Of a stretch of DNA of 64,000 nucleotides, positions 54,211-63,293 are shown piece by piece. Source of the stretch: Bacteroidales bacterium (GTDB lineage: Bacteria > Bacteroidota > Bacteroidia > Bacteroidales > UBA4417); assembly GCA_016707705.1 (NCBI GenBank), contig JADJHD010000001.1, forward strand, positions 372,001-436,000, given 5' to 3'. Under the pieces are notes generated by a model that did no database searches, was not told the DNA's origin, and saw only the letters and a program-made list of their open reading frames with translations. How positions within the stretch are numbered: position 1 is the stretch's first letter; each line of letters opens with the position of its first letter. A program made the translations under genes and the position numbers.

Positions 54211-55740
54211 TGAATCTGAAACGACTCCACATGCGGAACTGGATGTTTCCGTTAAATTTACGCTGCCAGCGATGATATCTGCAATACTAGGGGTATAAAC
54301 CGGGTTCAGAATGTTGGCATTATCGAAGGTGCCTGTACCACTGCTTGTCCAGGAGTAGGAATTAGCATTTTATGCAGTGCCACATGCACATGTAGTCAAC
54401 TGATTCCACATACATGATCATCTGCTCCTACATTTACCTCGGCATGGTTGATGATTTTAAGTACCATTGCATCAGAAATACCTACACAAGGTGCAACAGA
54501 TGTGGCGTTAATAATTAGCGTAACAGAACCGTTGAGAATATCATTTACACTAGGAGTATAAACTGGGTTTAGCAAACTCGAATTGCTAAAGGACCCTGTA
54601 CCACTGGTTGTCCAAATATAAGAAGTGGCATATTGGGATGTCGCCTCATTGAGTTGATATGATTCCATCTCGCAAATCGTGACATCTGGTCCGGCATTGA
54701 TAAATGCCTGCCTGGTTATATAAAGAACCATCGCATCGGTAACAGTTCCACATAAGGATGAACCAGATTCAGTTAAGATTACACTACCGGATTCAATATC
54801 GCCAGTACTAGGAGTATATATCGGATTTAAAACATTTGTATTGTTGAAAACACCAGTGCCTGAAGTAGTCCAGAGAATAGAAGTCGCATATTGCGCTGAT
54901 GATCCACTTAGATAATATGAACCTGAGGATTCACAAATATTAACATCCGGACCGGCATTCACTATTGCGAGGGAAACCATATGCAGAATCATGGCATCGG
55001 AAACACTAGAACATGGTGCCACAGAGGTTACATTAATCGTTAATGTAACATAACCGATAAGTATATCATCAGCACTTGGAAAATAAACTGGGTTCAATAG
55101 GGCTGGGTTATTAAATGTCCCTGTACCACTGCTAGTCCATAAGTATGATGTTGCGAATTGAGCTGTGGCATTGGAGAGCATGAAGGTCTCATTATTGCAA
55201 ATCGTGGCATCAGGGCCAGCATCAATAACAGCCAGATGACTGATGTTCAAGATCATAGCATCGGATGCATTTCCACATGCTGCTGCAGAGATTGCTGATA
55301 AGGTAAGAATAATACTCCCGGAAGAAATGTCAGCTAAGCTTGGCGTATATATCGGATTCAATAAAGAGGGATTATTAAAGGATCCCGTACCACTAGTGGT
55401 CCAAAAGTAGGAAGTGGCATACGTTGCACTAGCAGAACTAAGCGTAAAAGATGAATTTTGACATATACCAGCATCGGGACCTGCGCTTGCTGTTGATGAA
55501 TGGTTAATGCTAAGAAGCATACCATCACTAGCAGGGTTACATGCAGATAAAGGAGTTGCTGTCAGAGTGAGGATTACAGATCCGATCTGAATATCTGCTA
55601 TACTTGGCCAATATGTTGGATGTAATTGGGTAGGATCACTGAAAGTTCCTGTACCTGAAGTTGTCCATAACAGGGCGGAATAGTTTGCAGCAGAAGAATT
55701 CGCTAAGAAATAAGTGTTGTTTTCACATATAGTTTCGTCC
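54200..55740 (-). repeat. Tandem Ig-like repeats of the second adhesin (~87 residues, ~260 bp)
   Basis: Six clear copies and several degenerate ones share the AGPD..IC core and the W.[TS]SG.G.[FLM]...LNP.Y[TFW]P segment. The first adhesin carries one related unit (AYAGNDTILCSG), so both loci draw on one domain family. Confidence 0.75.
54396..55520 (-). CDS. Second adhesin, middle part: tandem Ig-like repeats
   Basis: Several ~87-residue units with the pattern [NDS]AGPD..IC...[SY]..L..A[TS].QYATSY.WT[TS]SGTG.F....LLNP[VI]YTPS..D, ending SVTLIINATSVAPC-like. The frame opens further up, to about 55767, where reading ...KIRL|IEGSSSAYAGPDETIC requires removal of one A from the minus-strand GAAAGG. 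At its lower end it stops shortly after GADDHVCGIS, where the repeat consensus needs one more base. It is part of one gene running from 57877 to 52591. Confidence 0.8.
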   Translation of the reverse strand: MLLSINHSSTASAGPDAGICQNSSFTLSSASATYATSYFWTTSGTGSFNNPSLLNPIYTPSLADISSGSIILTLSAISAAACGNASDAMILNISHLAVIDAGPDATICNNETFMLSNATAQFATSYLWTSSGTGTFNNPALLNPVYFPSADDILIGYVTLTINVTSVAPCSSVSDAMILHMVSLAIVNAGPDVNICESSGSYYLSGSSAQYATSILWTTSGTGVFNNTNVLNPIYTPSTGDIESGSVILTESGSSLCGTVTDAMVLYITRQAFINAGPDVTICEMESYQLNEATSQYATSYIWTTSGTGSFSNSSLLNPVYTPSVNDILNGSVTLIINATSVAPCVGISDAMVLKIINHAEVNVGADDHVCGIS

Positions 55741-57051
55741 GGGCCTGCATATGCTGAAGAACTGCCTTTCTATCAACCGGATTTTTGCAATAAATACATC
55801 CCTGCTTCCACCGTTGAAAGAGGGATCAAATGCATTCCCTGTGACTGGAAGGTTAGAAGATCTAGTTTCTCCTATAATAGTGGCTGTATCACCATCCATC
55901 CAAACAGCGTTTGCAATATCTGAATCTGTGCCTCCAAAGTAAGTTGAGTATAGAACCTGGGAGCACTGGGAATCAAATTTTGTAATAAAACCATCACTAG
56001 TTCCCCCGTTAAAATTTGGACTGTAACCACAACTGGTAATTGGATAACCATAGGCAGCATAGCCCGAAAGAATAATATTATTGTTAGGATCAGTAGTTAG
56101 AGAATAACCGACATCTTCCCCTGGACTTCCAATATAAGTGGAAAACACCAAAGCACTAAATGTTGAATTCAATTTTGTCACAAATGCGTCAAAGGATCCA
56201 CCTGAGTAGTTTGTTTTATAAGCTCCTGGAGTTGTTGGAAAACCTGTCCCGCAATTACCAGTAACGATCATCTGATTTTGATAATCAAGATTCAATAATC
56301 CTCCATATCCCCTGGGTATATCGTCAACACTGCTGCCCAGATAAGTAGAATAAAGCAAACTTGTCAATGTAGAGTTCAATTTTATAAGCACATAATCATT
56401 TTGCCCCCCATTAAAAGTATTATCGTAAGCTCCTGAAATTATTGGGAACCCTCCCCCACTAGTTCCGTAAACATAATAATTACCAGAAGCATCAATTTTA
56501 AGATCATACCCCCGATCAGAAGTCATACCACCAACCATGGTTGACATCAGGAGAGAACTTCCGGCGGCACTGAGCTTAGATACGAATATGTCATAAGAGC
56601 CGAATTCCGAATTACTTGTCTGGTATGCTCCTGAAGTTGTGGGGAAGTCACCATTGCTATACCCGCAGATATATATTTCCTGTGATGAATTTAATTCTAA
56701 TCCTACAATATAATCCTCTGTATTGCTTGAAAAGGAACCCATATAGGTTGAAAAAATAAGACCATTGCCTACGCTGTTCAATTTAAATATAAAACCATCC
56801 CTATTACCACCGAAATAAGTTTGAAAAGCCCCGCTTGTAACAGGGAAATTAGAACTAGTTGTATAACCGGTGACAACAATTTCATTACCTGGTGGGCATA
56901 TTTTTATATCTGTTACATAATCATTATCTGAACCTCCGACATAGGTAGATAAAAGGATTTGGGTTGCAGAAGGATTCATTTTTACTACAAATACATCTAT
57001 CAATCCATGATTTGTTGTGGAATAGGATCCTGAGGTGATAGGCAAATTCAC
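55723..57051 (-). CDS. Second adhesin: SBBP beta-propeller repeats
   Basis: At least six SBBP-type units (IFSTY[ML]G.., LLYSTYLGSSVDDI, LVFSTYIGSPGEDV, VLYSTYFGGTDSDI), each with a GG[SN].D..[IV][IV]K[FL]N linker, form a propeller-like section. The same frame continues upstream to about 57190, adding LIIDPQLIYSSYFGGTG. SBBP proteins are large surface or secreted proteins in Bacteroidota. The end is out of frame after FIAKIRLIE, where one extra A in a run at 55767-55769 shifts it. The first residue listed is a GTG; it is not a true start. Confidence 0.8.
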   Translation of the reverse strand: MNLPITSGSYSTTNHGLIDVFVVKMNPSATQILLSTYVGGSDNDYVTDIKICPPGNEIVVTGYTTSSNFPVTSGAFQTYFGGNRDGFIFKLNSVGNGLIFSTYMGSFSSNTEDYIVGLELNSSQEIYICGYSNGDFPTTSGAYQTSNSEFGSYDIFVSKLSAAGSSLLMSTMVGGMTSDRGYDLKIDASGNYYVYGTSGGGFPIISGAYDNTFNGGQNDYVLIKLNSTLTSLLYSTYLGSSVDDIPRGYGGLLNLDYQNQMIVTGNCGTGFPTTPGAYKTNYSGGSFDAFVTKLNSTFSALVFSTYIGSPGEDVGYSLTTDPNNNIILSGYAAYGYPITSCGYSPNFNGGTSDGFITKFDSQCSQVLYSTYFGGTDSDIANAVWMDGDTATIIGETRSSNLPVTGNAFDPSFNGGSRDVFIAKIRLIERQFFSICRPGRNYM

Positions 57052-57173
57052 ACTAGTTGTTCTGCCGACAAAATAAAGGTTTCCCTGGGTATCTTTTATA
57101 ATATTGCTTTGATATAAATAATCATCACCTGTTCCTCCAAAATAAGAAGAGTAGATTAACTGCGGATCAATGA

Positions 57174-57877
57174 TTAGATCGTAATTATGATTATACCTTT
57201 TGATCTTATATGAAACTTCCCTTGTTTATTGACCTGAAATTTCGCACTAACATTTATTCTTTGCCCGTTAATAATTTGAAAAACCTCTGGAATCACTTCT
57301 TTAAATTCAAAGTCATCAATTTTATAAACAAGTTCCCCTTGCTTATTTACCCATATAATATCAATTCCTTTATACTTTAAGGATATATCTTCTATTCTCC
57401 CTCCAGGGTGTACCACAAAATCATTTTCTATGAATTGGTTTGTGGCATGGTAAACAAGATCTATTGAGCTATAGATATTCTCATATACGAGAGTTTGGAA
57501 GCTTGTTACATTACTTTTCCATTTGGAAGAATCGCGACCTATCAAGAAATTGATTTTGCCAGGCAAAATATCATTTTCTTTACAAAGGGCACTGGGGTTA
57601 TAGTTCAGAAATTCAATATCCAGCGAAACTCTCATAGGATCTTCTGTTGATTTCGTATTTCCTTTCAGCAAAAACTGATGAACCACCTCTCCTTTCGCAA
57701 AATAAGATGAGGTTGAAGCTGTTTTTAGGCAGTAGTTGAAACGGGAGTCGAACTGACCGGTATTTTTAATAAAAAACCAGGCAAATTGATTCCTCCAGCA
57801 TGAAGCTTTTGAAGGTAGAAGCTGGAAAAACAAATAACAGGTAATAAAAGTAATATTCTGATGGCTGACCGGTTCAT
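57174..57877 (-). CDS. Second adhesin, N-terminal part: signal peptide and DUF7948-like domain
   Basis: The likely start is ATG 57877, which opens a signal peptide (MNRSAIRILLLLPVICFSS). It shifts frame near 57790, where one A is missing in GGAAT; GGA AAT CAA TTT reads HAGGNQFAWFFIKNTGQF. The next ~200 residues resemble the N-terminal domain that precedes SBBP repeats (FFIKNTGQFDSRFNYCLKTA, FLIGRDSSKWKSNV, VYENIYSSIDLVYH). A second frameshift near 57216 (one base missing after GGGAAG) breaks the link to LIIDPQLIYSSYFGG in the next fragment. Confidence 0.7.
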
Positions 57878-58678
57878 AATAGATGAGCGTTAAATATTAA
57901 ATAATAAAGAATGAGGGTGGTTATCTTTTAACTTTCCGAAGCATTTAGCATTGGTTTGCATGGTGAACTTGCGTGTGGGAACATGCCTTGTGATCAGGCG
58001 ATGCTAAACAAAGTTATTATTTACTTTTACAATTTTGCTGATAAATTATAGTATTTCATCTGAGATTTTCGATAAGACTTTAACTAGTATTTATTAATTA
58101 AAAAGTAGCTTTACATTCTTTGAAATAATCAAATCTAGCTTAAATTTAGAAAACCTTACCAACTTTAATGTTTCATCGCGTTTTTGTATTGATTAAATTA
58201 TTGGAGCCGAATCTCATTGCGTTGCAAAATGAAAATAACTTTAAAAAACAATCAGATTCAAGTTTGAGAAACATAATTGTACCTTTAATATATTGATTAC
58301 CTTTAATGGGTTCTGACTCTAATATAAAATTTGCTTGCAAGTAACAAGTAACTAAGAATGAGAAGCAAAGAGGGAAAAGCATAAAGAAATGAATAGGATT
58401 TTTCATACAATAAAATATATTCGTTCCAAAGTGATGCAAAAAACCAATTTGTTATTGTAATATATACAACCGATAAATTCTATAGGAATCAGTATTATAT
58501 TTCTCCAATTATTAAATCAACAATCTGAAACTGTTTAAATAAGAAAATTATATTGTTAACATATTTATTAAGCAAATATACAAAAGGAAGTATAATTCCA
58601 ACAATGAATCAAAAAAAAAACTAAACCAATGCTCTAAAATAAAAACTTAAATCTAATTCTAAAAACAAAGGAATACCT
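57878..58678. other. ~800-bp AT-rich region with possible remnant and structured segment
   Basis: No confident gene. A minus-strand frame from ATG 58406 to 58173 encodes a possible signal peptide (MKNPIHFFMLFPLCFSFLVTC) followed by an unrelated stretch. It may be a remnant of a secreted protein or chance. The stretch 57944-58008 can form a branched structure (see findings). Confidence 0.35.
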
Positions 58679-59626
58679 CTATTTCTTCCTCCTTTTAGCA
58701 TTCTGTATACTCACATTTAACTCAAATCCAATCAATACTATCATTGCATTGAAATAGATCCATATCATCACTATGATTAAGGTACCTATTGAACCATATA
58801 ATGAATTGTAACTCGATAGATTGTTCACATAGTAATTAAATCCAACCGAGGAAGCTGCTGTTAGAATAGTTGCAAGACTTGATCCTGCTGAAATAAAACG
58901 AAACCTGCTTTTTCGGGCTGGCGCATAATAATACAGGAACGAAAATGCAAAGAATAACAATGCAAATGTTATAAGCCACTTTCCTGCTATTACCATATAA
59001 TATGCAAACACATCCTTTAGAATTCCTTCTGCAGAAAGAAAATCAATAAAAACTGGCCCAAGTGTAATCAGGATGATTGCTAAAACAACCAATAACGAAA
59101 GAATTAGTACCAAAAACAAAGACACCAATCTGATTAATATCCAGTTTCTGGTCTCAATATCATGATGGGTTTGATTGAATGATTCTATCAGACTATGTAT
59201 TCCATTCGTAGAAAAATACAAAGCCATAATAAATCCTATTGATAACAATCCACCTCTGGGACGCTTAACTATGTCAAATAGGGTACCTTCAACTGCTTCA
59301 TATGCTTTTTTGGGAAAGAGCCCCTGTATCAATTCCAATAACGAATCCTGAAAACCGGAAATTGGAATATAGGGTATGATTGTAAAGAAGAAAATTATTG
59401 CTGGAAATAATGCCAGAAAAAAATTATAAGCAAAAGCCGCTGCCCTCATACTTAAGGATCCTCGCAATAAGCCTTTTACGAAAAATTCCCCGACATCATA
59501 AAGTGGAATTCCATCAAAACCAGGCAGGATTACTTTTCTTAAATAGCGAATTATAGAAACCAACAATACACTATTGATGATCCAAAAATAGACCCTGTTT
59601 AAGTATTCTTGAAATCGAATTCTCAC
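58679..59626 (-). CDS. YihY/BrkB-family membrane protein (315 aa)
   Basis: Six-helix inner-membrane protein of the YihY/virulence factor BrkB family. Signature features are RAAAFAYNFFLALFPAIIFFFTIIPYIP (residues ~60-87) and SLYGSIGTLIIVMIWIYFNAMIVLIGFELN (~272-301). The role of the family is unsettled; ribonuclease claims were not borne out, and transport functions have been proposed. It is the third gene of the minus-strand unit DUF4783-nadC-yihY, 26 nt downstream of nadC. Confidence 0.9.
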   Translation of the reverse strand: MRIRFQEYLNRVYFWIINSVLLVSIIRYLRKVILPGFDGIPLYDVGEFFVKGLLRGSLSMRAAAFAYNFFLALFPAIIFFFTIIPYIPISGFQDSLLELIQGLFPKKAYEAVEGTLFDIVKRPRGGLLSIGFIMALYFSTNGIHSLIESFNQTHHDIETRNWILIRLVSLFLVLILSLLVVLAIILITLGPVFIDFLSAEGILKDVFAYYMVIAGKWLITFALLFFAFSFLYYYAPARKSRFRFISAGSSLATILTAASSVGFNYYVNNLSSYNSLYGSIGTLIIVMIWIYFNAMIVLIGFELNVSIQNAKRRKK

Positions 59627-59651
59627 AATAGTTAATCTAATAAGGATTTCC

Positions 59652-60563
59652 TTAAATTGCTTTTAAACTAAGATCAAGACTACTAATATGATGCGTTAGA
59701 GCACCTATAGAAACAAAATCAACACCACATTCAGCATATTCCCGAATCGTATCAAGCGTAATCCCACCTGATGCTTCAGTCTCATATCTTTTCCCAATTA
59801 ACTCAACTGCCTTTCTTAAATCAGGATAAGCAAAATTATCCAGCATAATTCTATCTACTCCTCCTGTTTGAAGCACTTCTTGAACTTCTGTAAGGTTTCT
59901 GGTTTCTATCTCTATATGCAATTTTAACCCGTTTTCCTTCAGATATCGACTGGTTGAGACGATAGCTTGGGATATTCCACCGGCAAAATCTACATGATTA
60001 TCCTTAATTAATATCATATCATATAGTCCAAATCGATGATTCTCTCCCCCACCAATACGAACAGCCATCTTCTCAAGTTCTCTCAATAATGGTGTCGTTT
60101 TTCTTGTATCAAGAATCCTTGTTGGTAAATCCTTAATTCTATCAGCCAATACTCTGGTTTGTGTTGCAATTCCGCTCATCCTCTGCATGAAGTTTAATAC
60201 CGTCCGCTCTGCAGTCAATAATGATGCCGATGGACCTCCAACTTCAAAGACAATATCTCCAGGTTTAACCTCTTCCCCATCCTGAATAAACAATTCCAGT
60301 TTTATTGAGGAATCCAAGGCTAAAAAGACTTTTCTCGCAATATCAACCCCAGCAATTATCCCCTTCTCCTTAACCAATAATTTTGCCTTCCCCAAATGGT
60401 TCTTTGGAACTGTTGATAGTGTTGTATGATCTCCTGCCCCAATATCCTCCTGAAGACTGGCGGCAATAACTTCGTCTATCGTCACTGTAAGATGTATTAA
60501 TGATTGCTGTTGGACATTATTCAGATTCAATTTGAATTTGCTGAATAAGCATTTGATTTTCAA
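59652..60563 (-). CDS. nadC: Nicotinate-nucleotide pyrophosphorylase (carboxylating)
   Basis: Converts quinolinate and PRPP to nicotinate mononucleotide in NAD synthesis. Family motifs are LQEDIGAGDHTTL (residues ~37-49), RTVLNFMQRMSGIAT (~119), LDTRKTTPLLRELEKMAVRIGGGENHRFGLYD (parts, ~145), KDNHV (~184), IEIETRNL (~212) and a C-terminal ASGGITLDTIREYAECGVDFVSIGALT (parts). Its start is uncertain. ATG 60563 overlaps the preceding gene by 47 nt. A TTG at 60528-60530, overlapping by 14 nt, or a GTG before TIDEV near 60485 are alternatives giving a more typical N-terminus. Confidence 0.93.
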   Translation of the reverse strand: MKIKCLFSKFKLNLNNVQQQSLIHLTVTIDEVIAASLQEDIGAGDHTTLSTVPKNHLGKAKLLVKEKGIIAGVDIARKVFLALDSSIKLELFIQDGEEVKPGDIVFEVGGPSASLLTAERTVLNFMQRMSGIATQTRVLADRIKDLPTRILDTRKTTPLLRELEKMAVRIGGGENHRFGLYDMILIKDNHVDFAGGISQAIVSTSRYLKENGLKLHIEIETRNLTEVQEVLQTGGVDRIMLDNFAYPDLRKAVELIGKRYETEASGGITLDTIREYAECGVDFVSIGALTHHISSLDLSLKAI

Positions 60564-60924
60564 ATGGTTTTAGCAGGATATATGTCTTATAAGACTTATT
60601 ATTGCTCTTATAGGTGCCAATCATAAATAAAGCACCTCCGGAAGAAGAACCTTTCTGATCTATTACAAATGAAGAAGGCGGATTCTTACTGAAAAAGTCT
60701 TTCATAATCAATTCTGACTGCACCTTACTGAAAGTCCCTTCCTTAGTTGGCAAACTGATTTCAATTGTTGAACTGAAATATGTAGCTAACACTTTTGAGT
60801 TACCTGAGCGAAGAGCAGCAGCAATATTGTCTTGAATTCCAGGTATCGTTACTGTTTCTGAGTAACTTAACACATTTCCAAAGAATAGCATTCCAAGGAA
60901 AAGAATTAACGATTTTTTTTTCAT
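60517..60924 (-). CDS. DUF4783 secreted protein (135 aa)
   Basis: ATG 60924 begins a signal peptide (MKKKSLILFLGMLFFGNVLSYS). The mature part is a small alpha+beta domain of the kind found in Bacteroidota (GIQDNIAAALRSGNSKVLATYF and IEISLPTKEGTFSKVQSEL, then VIDQKGSSSGGALFMIGTY). Its function is not known; the fold recalls SnoaL/NTF2-like domains. It is the first gene of the operon with nadC and yihY, and the order DUF4783-nadC-yihY recurs in Bacteroidota. A -7 element lies upstream (60945-60952). Confidence 0.85.
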   Translation of the reverse strand: MKKKSLILFLGMLFFGNVLSYSETVTIPGIQDNIAAALRSGNSKVLATYFSSTIEISLPTKEGTFSKVQSELIMKDFFSKNPPSSFVIDQKGSSSGGALFMIGTYKSNNKSYKTYILLKPFENQMLIQQIQIESE

Positions 60925-60944
60925 GTTGAAATTTAGAACTCGCA

Positions 60945-60952
60945 CAAATATA
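60945..60952 (-). promoter_or_regulatory. -7 element of the DUF4783-nadC-yihY operon
   Basis: The minus strand reads TATATTTG (TAnnTTTG), 20 nt before ATG 60924. It also rules against a start at 60945. Confidence 0.45.
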
Positions 60953-61009
60953 CAATAATCGAACCATAAATATCGGGCTTTATTGGGCTTCCTGCGCTGA
61001 CTGAATCAG

Positions 61010-61017
61010 TATCTTTG
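61010..61017 (+). promoter_or_regulatory. -7 element of rlmH
   Basis: TATCTTTG matches TAnnTTTG. It covers an in-frame TTG at 61015, so that TTG is not a real start. Confidence 0.45.
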
Positions 61018-61032
61018 CCAAAAATAGTTCAT

Positions 61033-61506
61033 ATGAACCTCACGATACTGATGATAGGCAAGACCGCTGATTCGTACCTGCAAACAGGTATCGAGATTTT
61101 CACAAAAAGAATACAACACTATTTGAGCATTCGCCTGAATATTATTCCAGATCTAAAAGACCGAAAAAACCTTTCTGCCAGCCAAGTGAAAGAAAAAGAG
61201 GCAATCCTCCTTATGAAGGAATTAACTTATGCTTCTACTATTGTACTTTTAGACGAAAATGGTTCTCTTTATTCTTCCGTTGAGTTTTCCAACTTCTTCC
61301 AGAAACAAATGAATTCTGGCACAAAGGAGTTGTTTTTTGTTATCGGTGGAGCTTATGGAGTGGATGAATCCATCAAAAAGAAGGCACATTTTACTATTTC
61401 ATTATCCAAAATGACATTTACCCACCAAATGATCCGCTTGCTTTTAACAGAACAAATATATCGCTCAATGACTATTTTGAAGAATGAACAGTATCACAAC
61501 GAATAG
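61033..61506 (+). CDS. rlmH: 23S rRNA (pseudouridine-1915-N3) methyltransferase
   Basis: A SPOUT-class methyltransferase acting on the decoding-centre bridge helix 69 of 23S rRNA. The protein is 157 aa, a normal length. Typical segments are LTILMIGKTADSYLQTGIEIFTKRI (residues ~3-27), LLDENGSLYSSVEFSNFF (~77), FVIGGAYGVD (~104-113) and the closing knot region MTFTHQMIRLLLTEQIYRSMTI. ATG 61033 is chosen over a TTG at 61015, which lies inside the promoter. It is divergent from the DUF4783 operon and followed closely by the RdgB-type gene. Confidence 0.95.
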   Translation: MNLTILMIGKTADSYLQTGIEIFTKRIQHYLSIRLNIIPDLKDRKNLSASQVKEKEAILLMKELTYASTIVLLDENGSLYSSVEFSNFFQKQMNSGTKELFFVIGGAYGVDESIKKKAHFTISLSKMTFTHQMIRLLLTEQIYRSMTILKNEQYHNE

Positions 61507-61539
61507 TCTAGTAATCAATCAAATTATATTACTGATTTT

Positions 61540-62121
61540 ATGAAGTCTCTTGTCATTGCGTCCAACAATCAACATAAGATTGAAGAAATATCACCCCTTA
61601 TCTCTGACCATTTCAAATTACTATCTTTATATGATATAGGTTTTGATGCCGAGCTTGAAGAAACAGCTTCCACCCTGGAAGGAAATGCGCTAATGAAAGC
61701 AGAAGCAATCTTCTCAAAATTTAAATCAGACTGTTTCGCAGATGATACCGGCCTTGAAATAGAAGCTTTGGATGGACGACCTGGGGTATATTCTGCTCGT
61801 TATTCCGGAACCGCTCATGACTCCGAGGCTAATATGAAAAAGGTCCTGACAGAAATGGATGGCAAAACAAATCGCAATGCAAGATTTCGGACAGTTATTT
61901 GCTTAATAATTGAAGGTAAGTTTCACTATTTCGAAGGTATTGTAAACGGAATCCTTACTAGTTCACCCAAAGGAAATCAAGGATTCGGATATGATCCTAT
62001 TTTTCAACCCATTGGCTTTTCAAACACATTTGCTGAAATGGATTTACAAACGAAAAATCAAATATCTCACCGGGCTATTGCTGTTCAGAAGTTGGTGAAA
62101 TTCTTGAATAGTCAGAAGTAA
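61540..62121 (+). CDS. rdgB: Non-canonical purine NTP pyrophosphatase (RdgB/HAM1 family)
   Basis: Removes ITP, dITP and XTP from the nucleotide pool. Motifs are SNNQHKIEEI (residues ~8-17), the FADDTGLEIEALDGRPGVYSARYSG region (parts, ~66-90) and GNQGFGYDPIFQP (~147-159), with the C-terminal KNQISHRAIAVQKL. Length (193 aa) is typical. It lies 33 nt after rlmH and is probably co-transcribed with it. Confidence 0.95.
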   Translation: MKSLVIASNNQHKIEEISPLISDHFKLLSLYDIGFDAELEETASTLEGNALMKAEAIFSKFKSDCFADDTGLEIEALDGRPGVYSARYSGTAHDSEANMKKVLTEMDGKTNRNARFRTVICLIIEGKFHYFEGIVNGILTSSPKGNQGFGYDPIFQPIGFSNTFAEMDLQTKNQISHRAIAVQKLVKFLNSQK

Positions 62122-62234
62122 TTATAGAAAATACTCATATAACTACTTGATTATAAATACAATTGGCCTAAGGAGATGTAATTAACTCTTCTTGTACCTA
62201 ACAAATCCCATGTGAAGTTGGAACTATATATCAG

Positions 62235-63233
62235 TTAAACCTTGCTTTTTTGTGATATTGCCTCAATGATTAATTGCCTGAAGAATAAATTCAATTTATT
62301 GCCAGAAGCCAGAACTTGTTTGGGAATTATGCTTCCTTCCGAAAACCCCGGAACTGTATTTACCTCCAAAAACCACCATTTCCCTTCAGTTAGAAAATAG
62401 TCGAACCTTACAACCCCACTACAATTGAACTTATTATATAGTTCACGTGTAATTGACTGGCAATCTTCTAGTTCTGATGTTGAGATATTAGCAGGAGTAA
62501 TTTCTTCTGCCATTCCTTTTGTATATTTTGCTTCATAGTCGAAAAAATCCTTCTTCGATATTACTTCAGTTACCGGCAATACAACCACCTCACCATTGGT
62601 CCGATAAACACCGCATGCCATCTCACGTCCTTTTATGAATTGCTGTATCAGGACTTCATCATCCTCACTGAACGCTTTTTTTACTGCATCCAACAACTCA
62701 ATGGATTGATAAACCTTTGTAACACCAACACTTGAGCCTGATTTATTAGGTTTCACAAAACAGGGCAAACCAACTTCAGTAATGATTCCATTCAGGTCAA
62801 GATTGAATTCTGACCTCACAATTATAGTTTTGGCCACATTCATGCCATATTGCAATGCCAAATCATTACAGAAATACTTATTGAAGGTAATTGCTGAAGT
62901 TGTCAGATCGCAACTTGTATAAGGTATGCCAATGATATCCAAATATCCCTGAAGCTTACCATCTTCACCTGGGGTCCCATGAATTGCAATAAATGCACAA
63001 TCAAAGTAAACCTTTTCCTGTTCCAAGGTTAATGTAAAATCATCTTTATCAACCGAATATGCTGTTCCCTCCGGACTTGTATAAGTCCAATTACGGGCTT
63101 TCATCAATATTGGATATACATCAAATTCCTCTGCATCCAAATATTTGTTTACTACAGTAGCACTGCCAATAGAGACCTCGTATTCACCAGAATCTCCGCC
63201 CATCAATAAGGCAATCTTCAACCTTTGTATCAT
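62235..63233 (-). CDS. ddl: D-alanine-D-alanine ligase (332 aa)
   Basis: An ATP-grasp ligase that makes the D-Ala-D-Ala dipeptide for peptidoglycan. Motifs are LMGGDSGEYEVSIGSA (residues ~9-24), FIAIHGTPGEDGKLQG (~81-96), PCFVKPNKSGSSVGVTKV (~163) and VVRFDYFLTEGKWWFLEVNTVPGFSEGSIIPKQV (parts, ~274-307). The C-terminal loop has the usual EVN..PG pattern, but with GFSEGS where most Ddl enzymes read GM[ST]..S. It is divergent from the PASTA gene, and a -7 element (TACCTTTG, minus strand 63251-63258) precedes it. Confidence 0.93.
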   Translation of the reverse strand: MIQRLKIALLMGGDSGEYEVSIGSATVVNKYLDAEEFDVYPILMKARNWTYTSPEGTAYSVDKDDFTLTLEQEKVYFDCAFIAIHGTPGEDGKLQGYLDIIGIPYTSCDLTTSAITFNKYFCNDLALQYGMNVAKTIIVRSEFNLDLNGIITEVGLPCFVKPNKSGSSVGVTKVYQSIELLDAVKKAFSEDDEVLIQQFIKGREMACGVYRTNGEVVVLPVTEVISKKDFFDYEAKYTKGMAEEITPANISTSELEDCQSITRELYNKFNCSGVVRFDYFLTEGKWWFLEVNTVPGFSEGSIIPKQVLASGNKLNLFFRQLIIEAISQKSKV

Positions 63234-63250
63234 ATGATTCAGCTATAATG

Positions 63251-63258
63251 CAAAGGTA
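63251..63258 (-). promoter_or_regulatory. -7 element of ddl
   Basis: The minus strand reads TACCTTTG, 18 nt before the start, with TTG 22 nt further upstream. Confidence 0.5.
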
Positions 63259-63293
63259 TGGAGTTATCCAGATTCACCACCAATGGAAATTCA

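Noticed and set aside
58173..58406. Small secreted protein gene
   Set aside because: It has a plausible signal peptide but the rest is not protein-like and the region is AT-rich; kept only as a remnant note.
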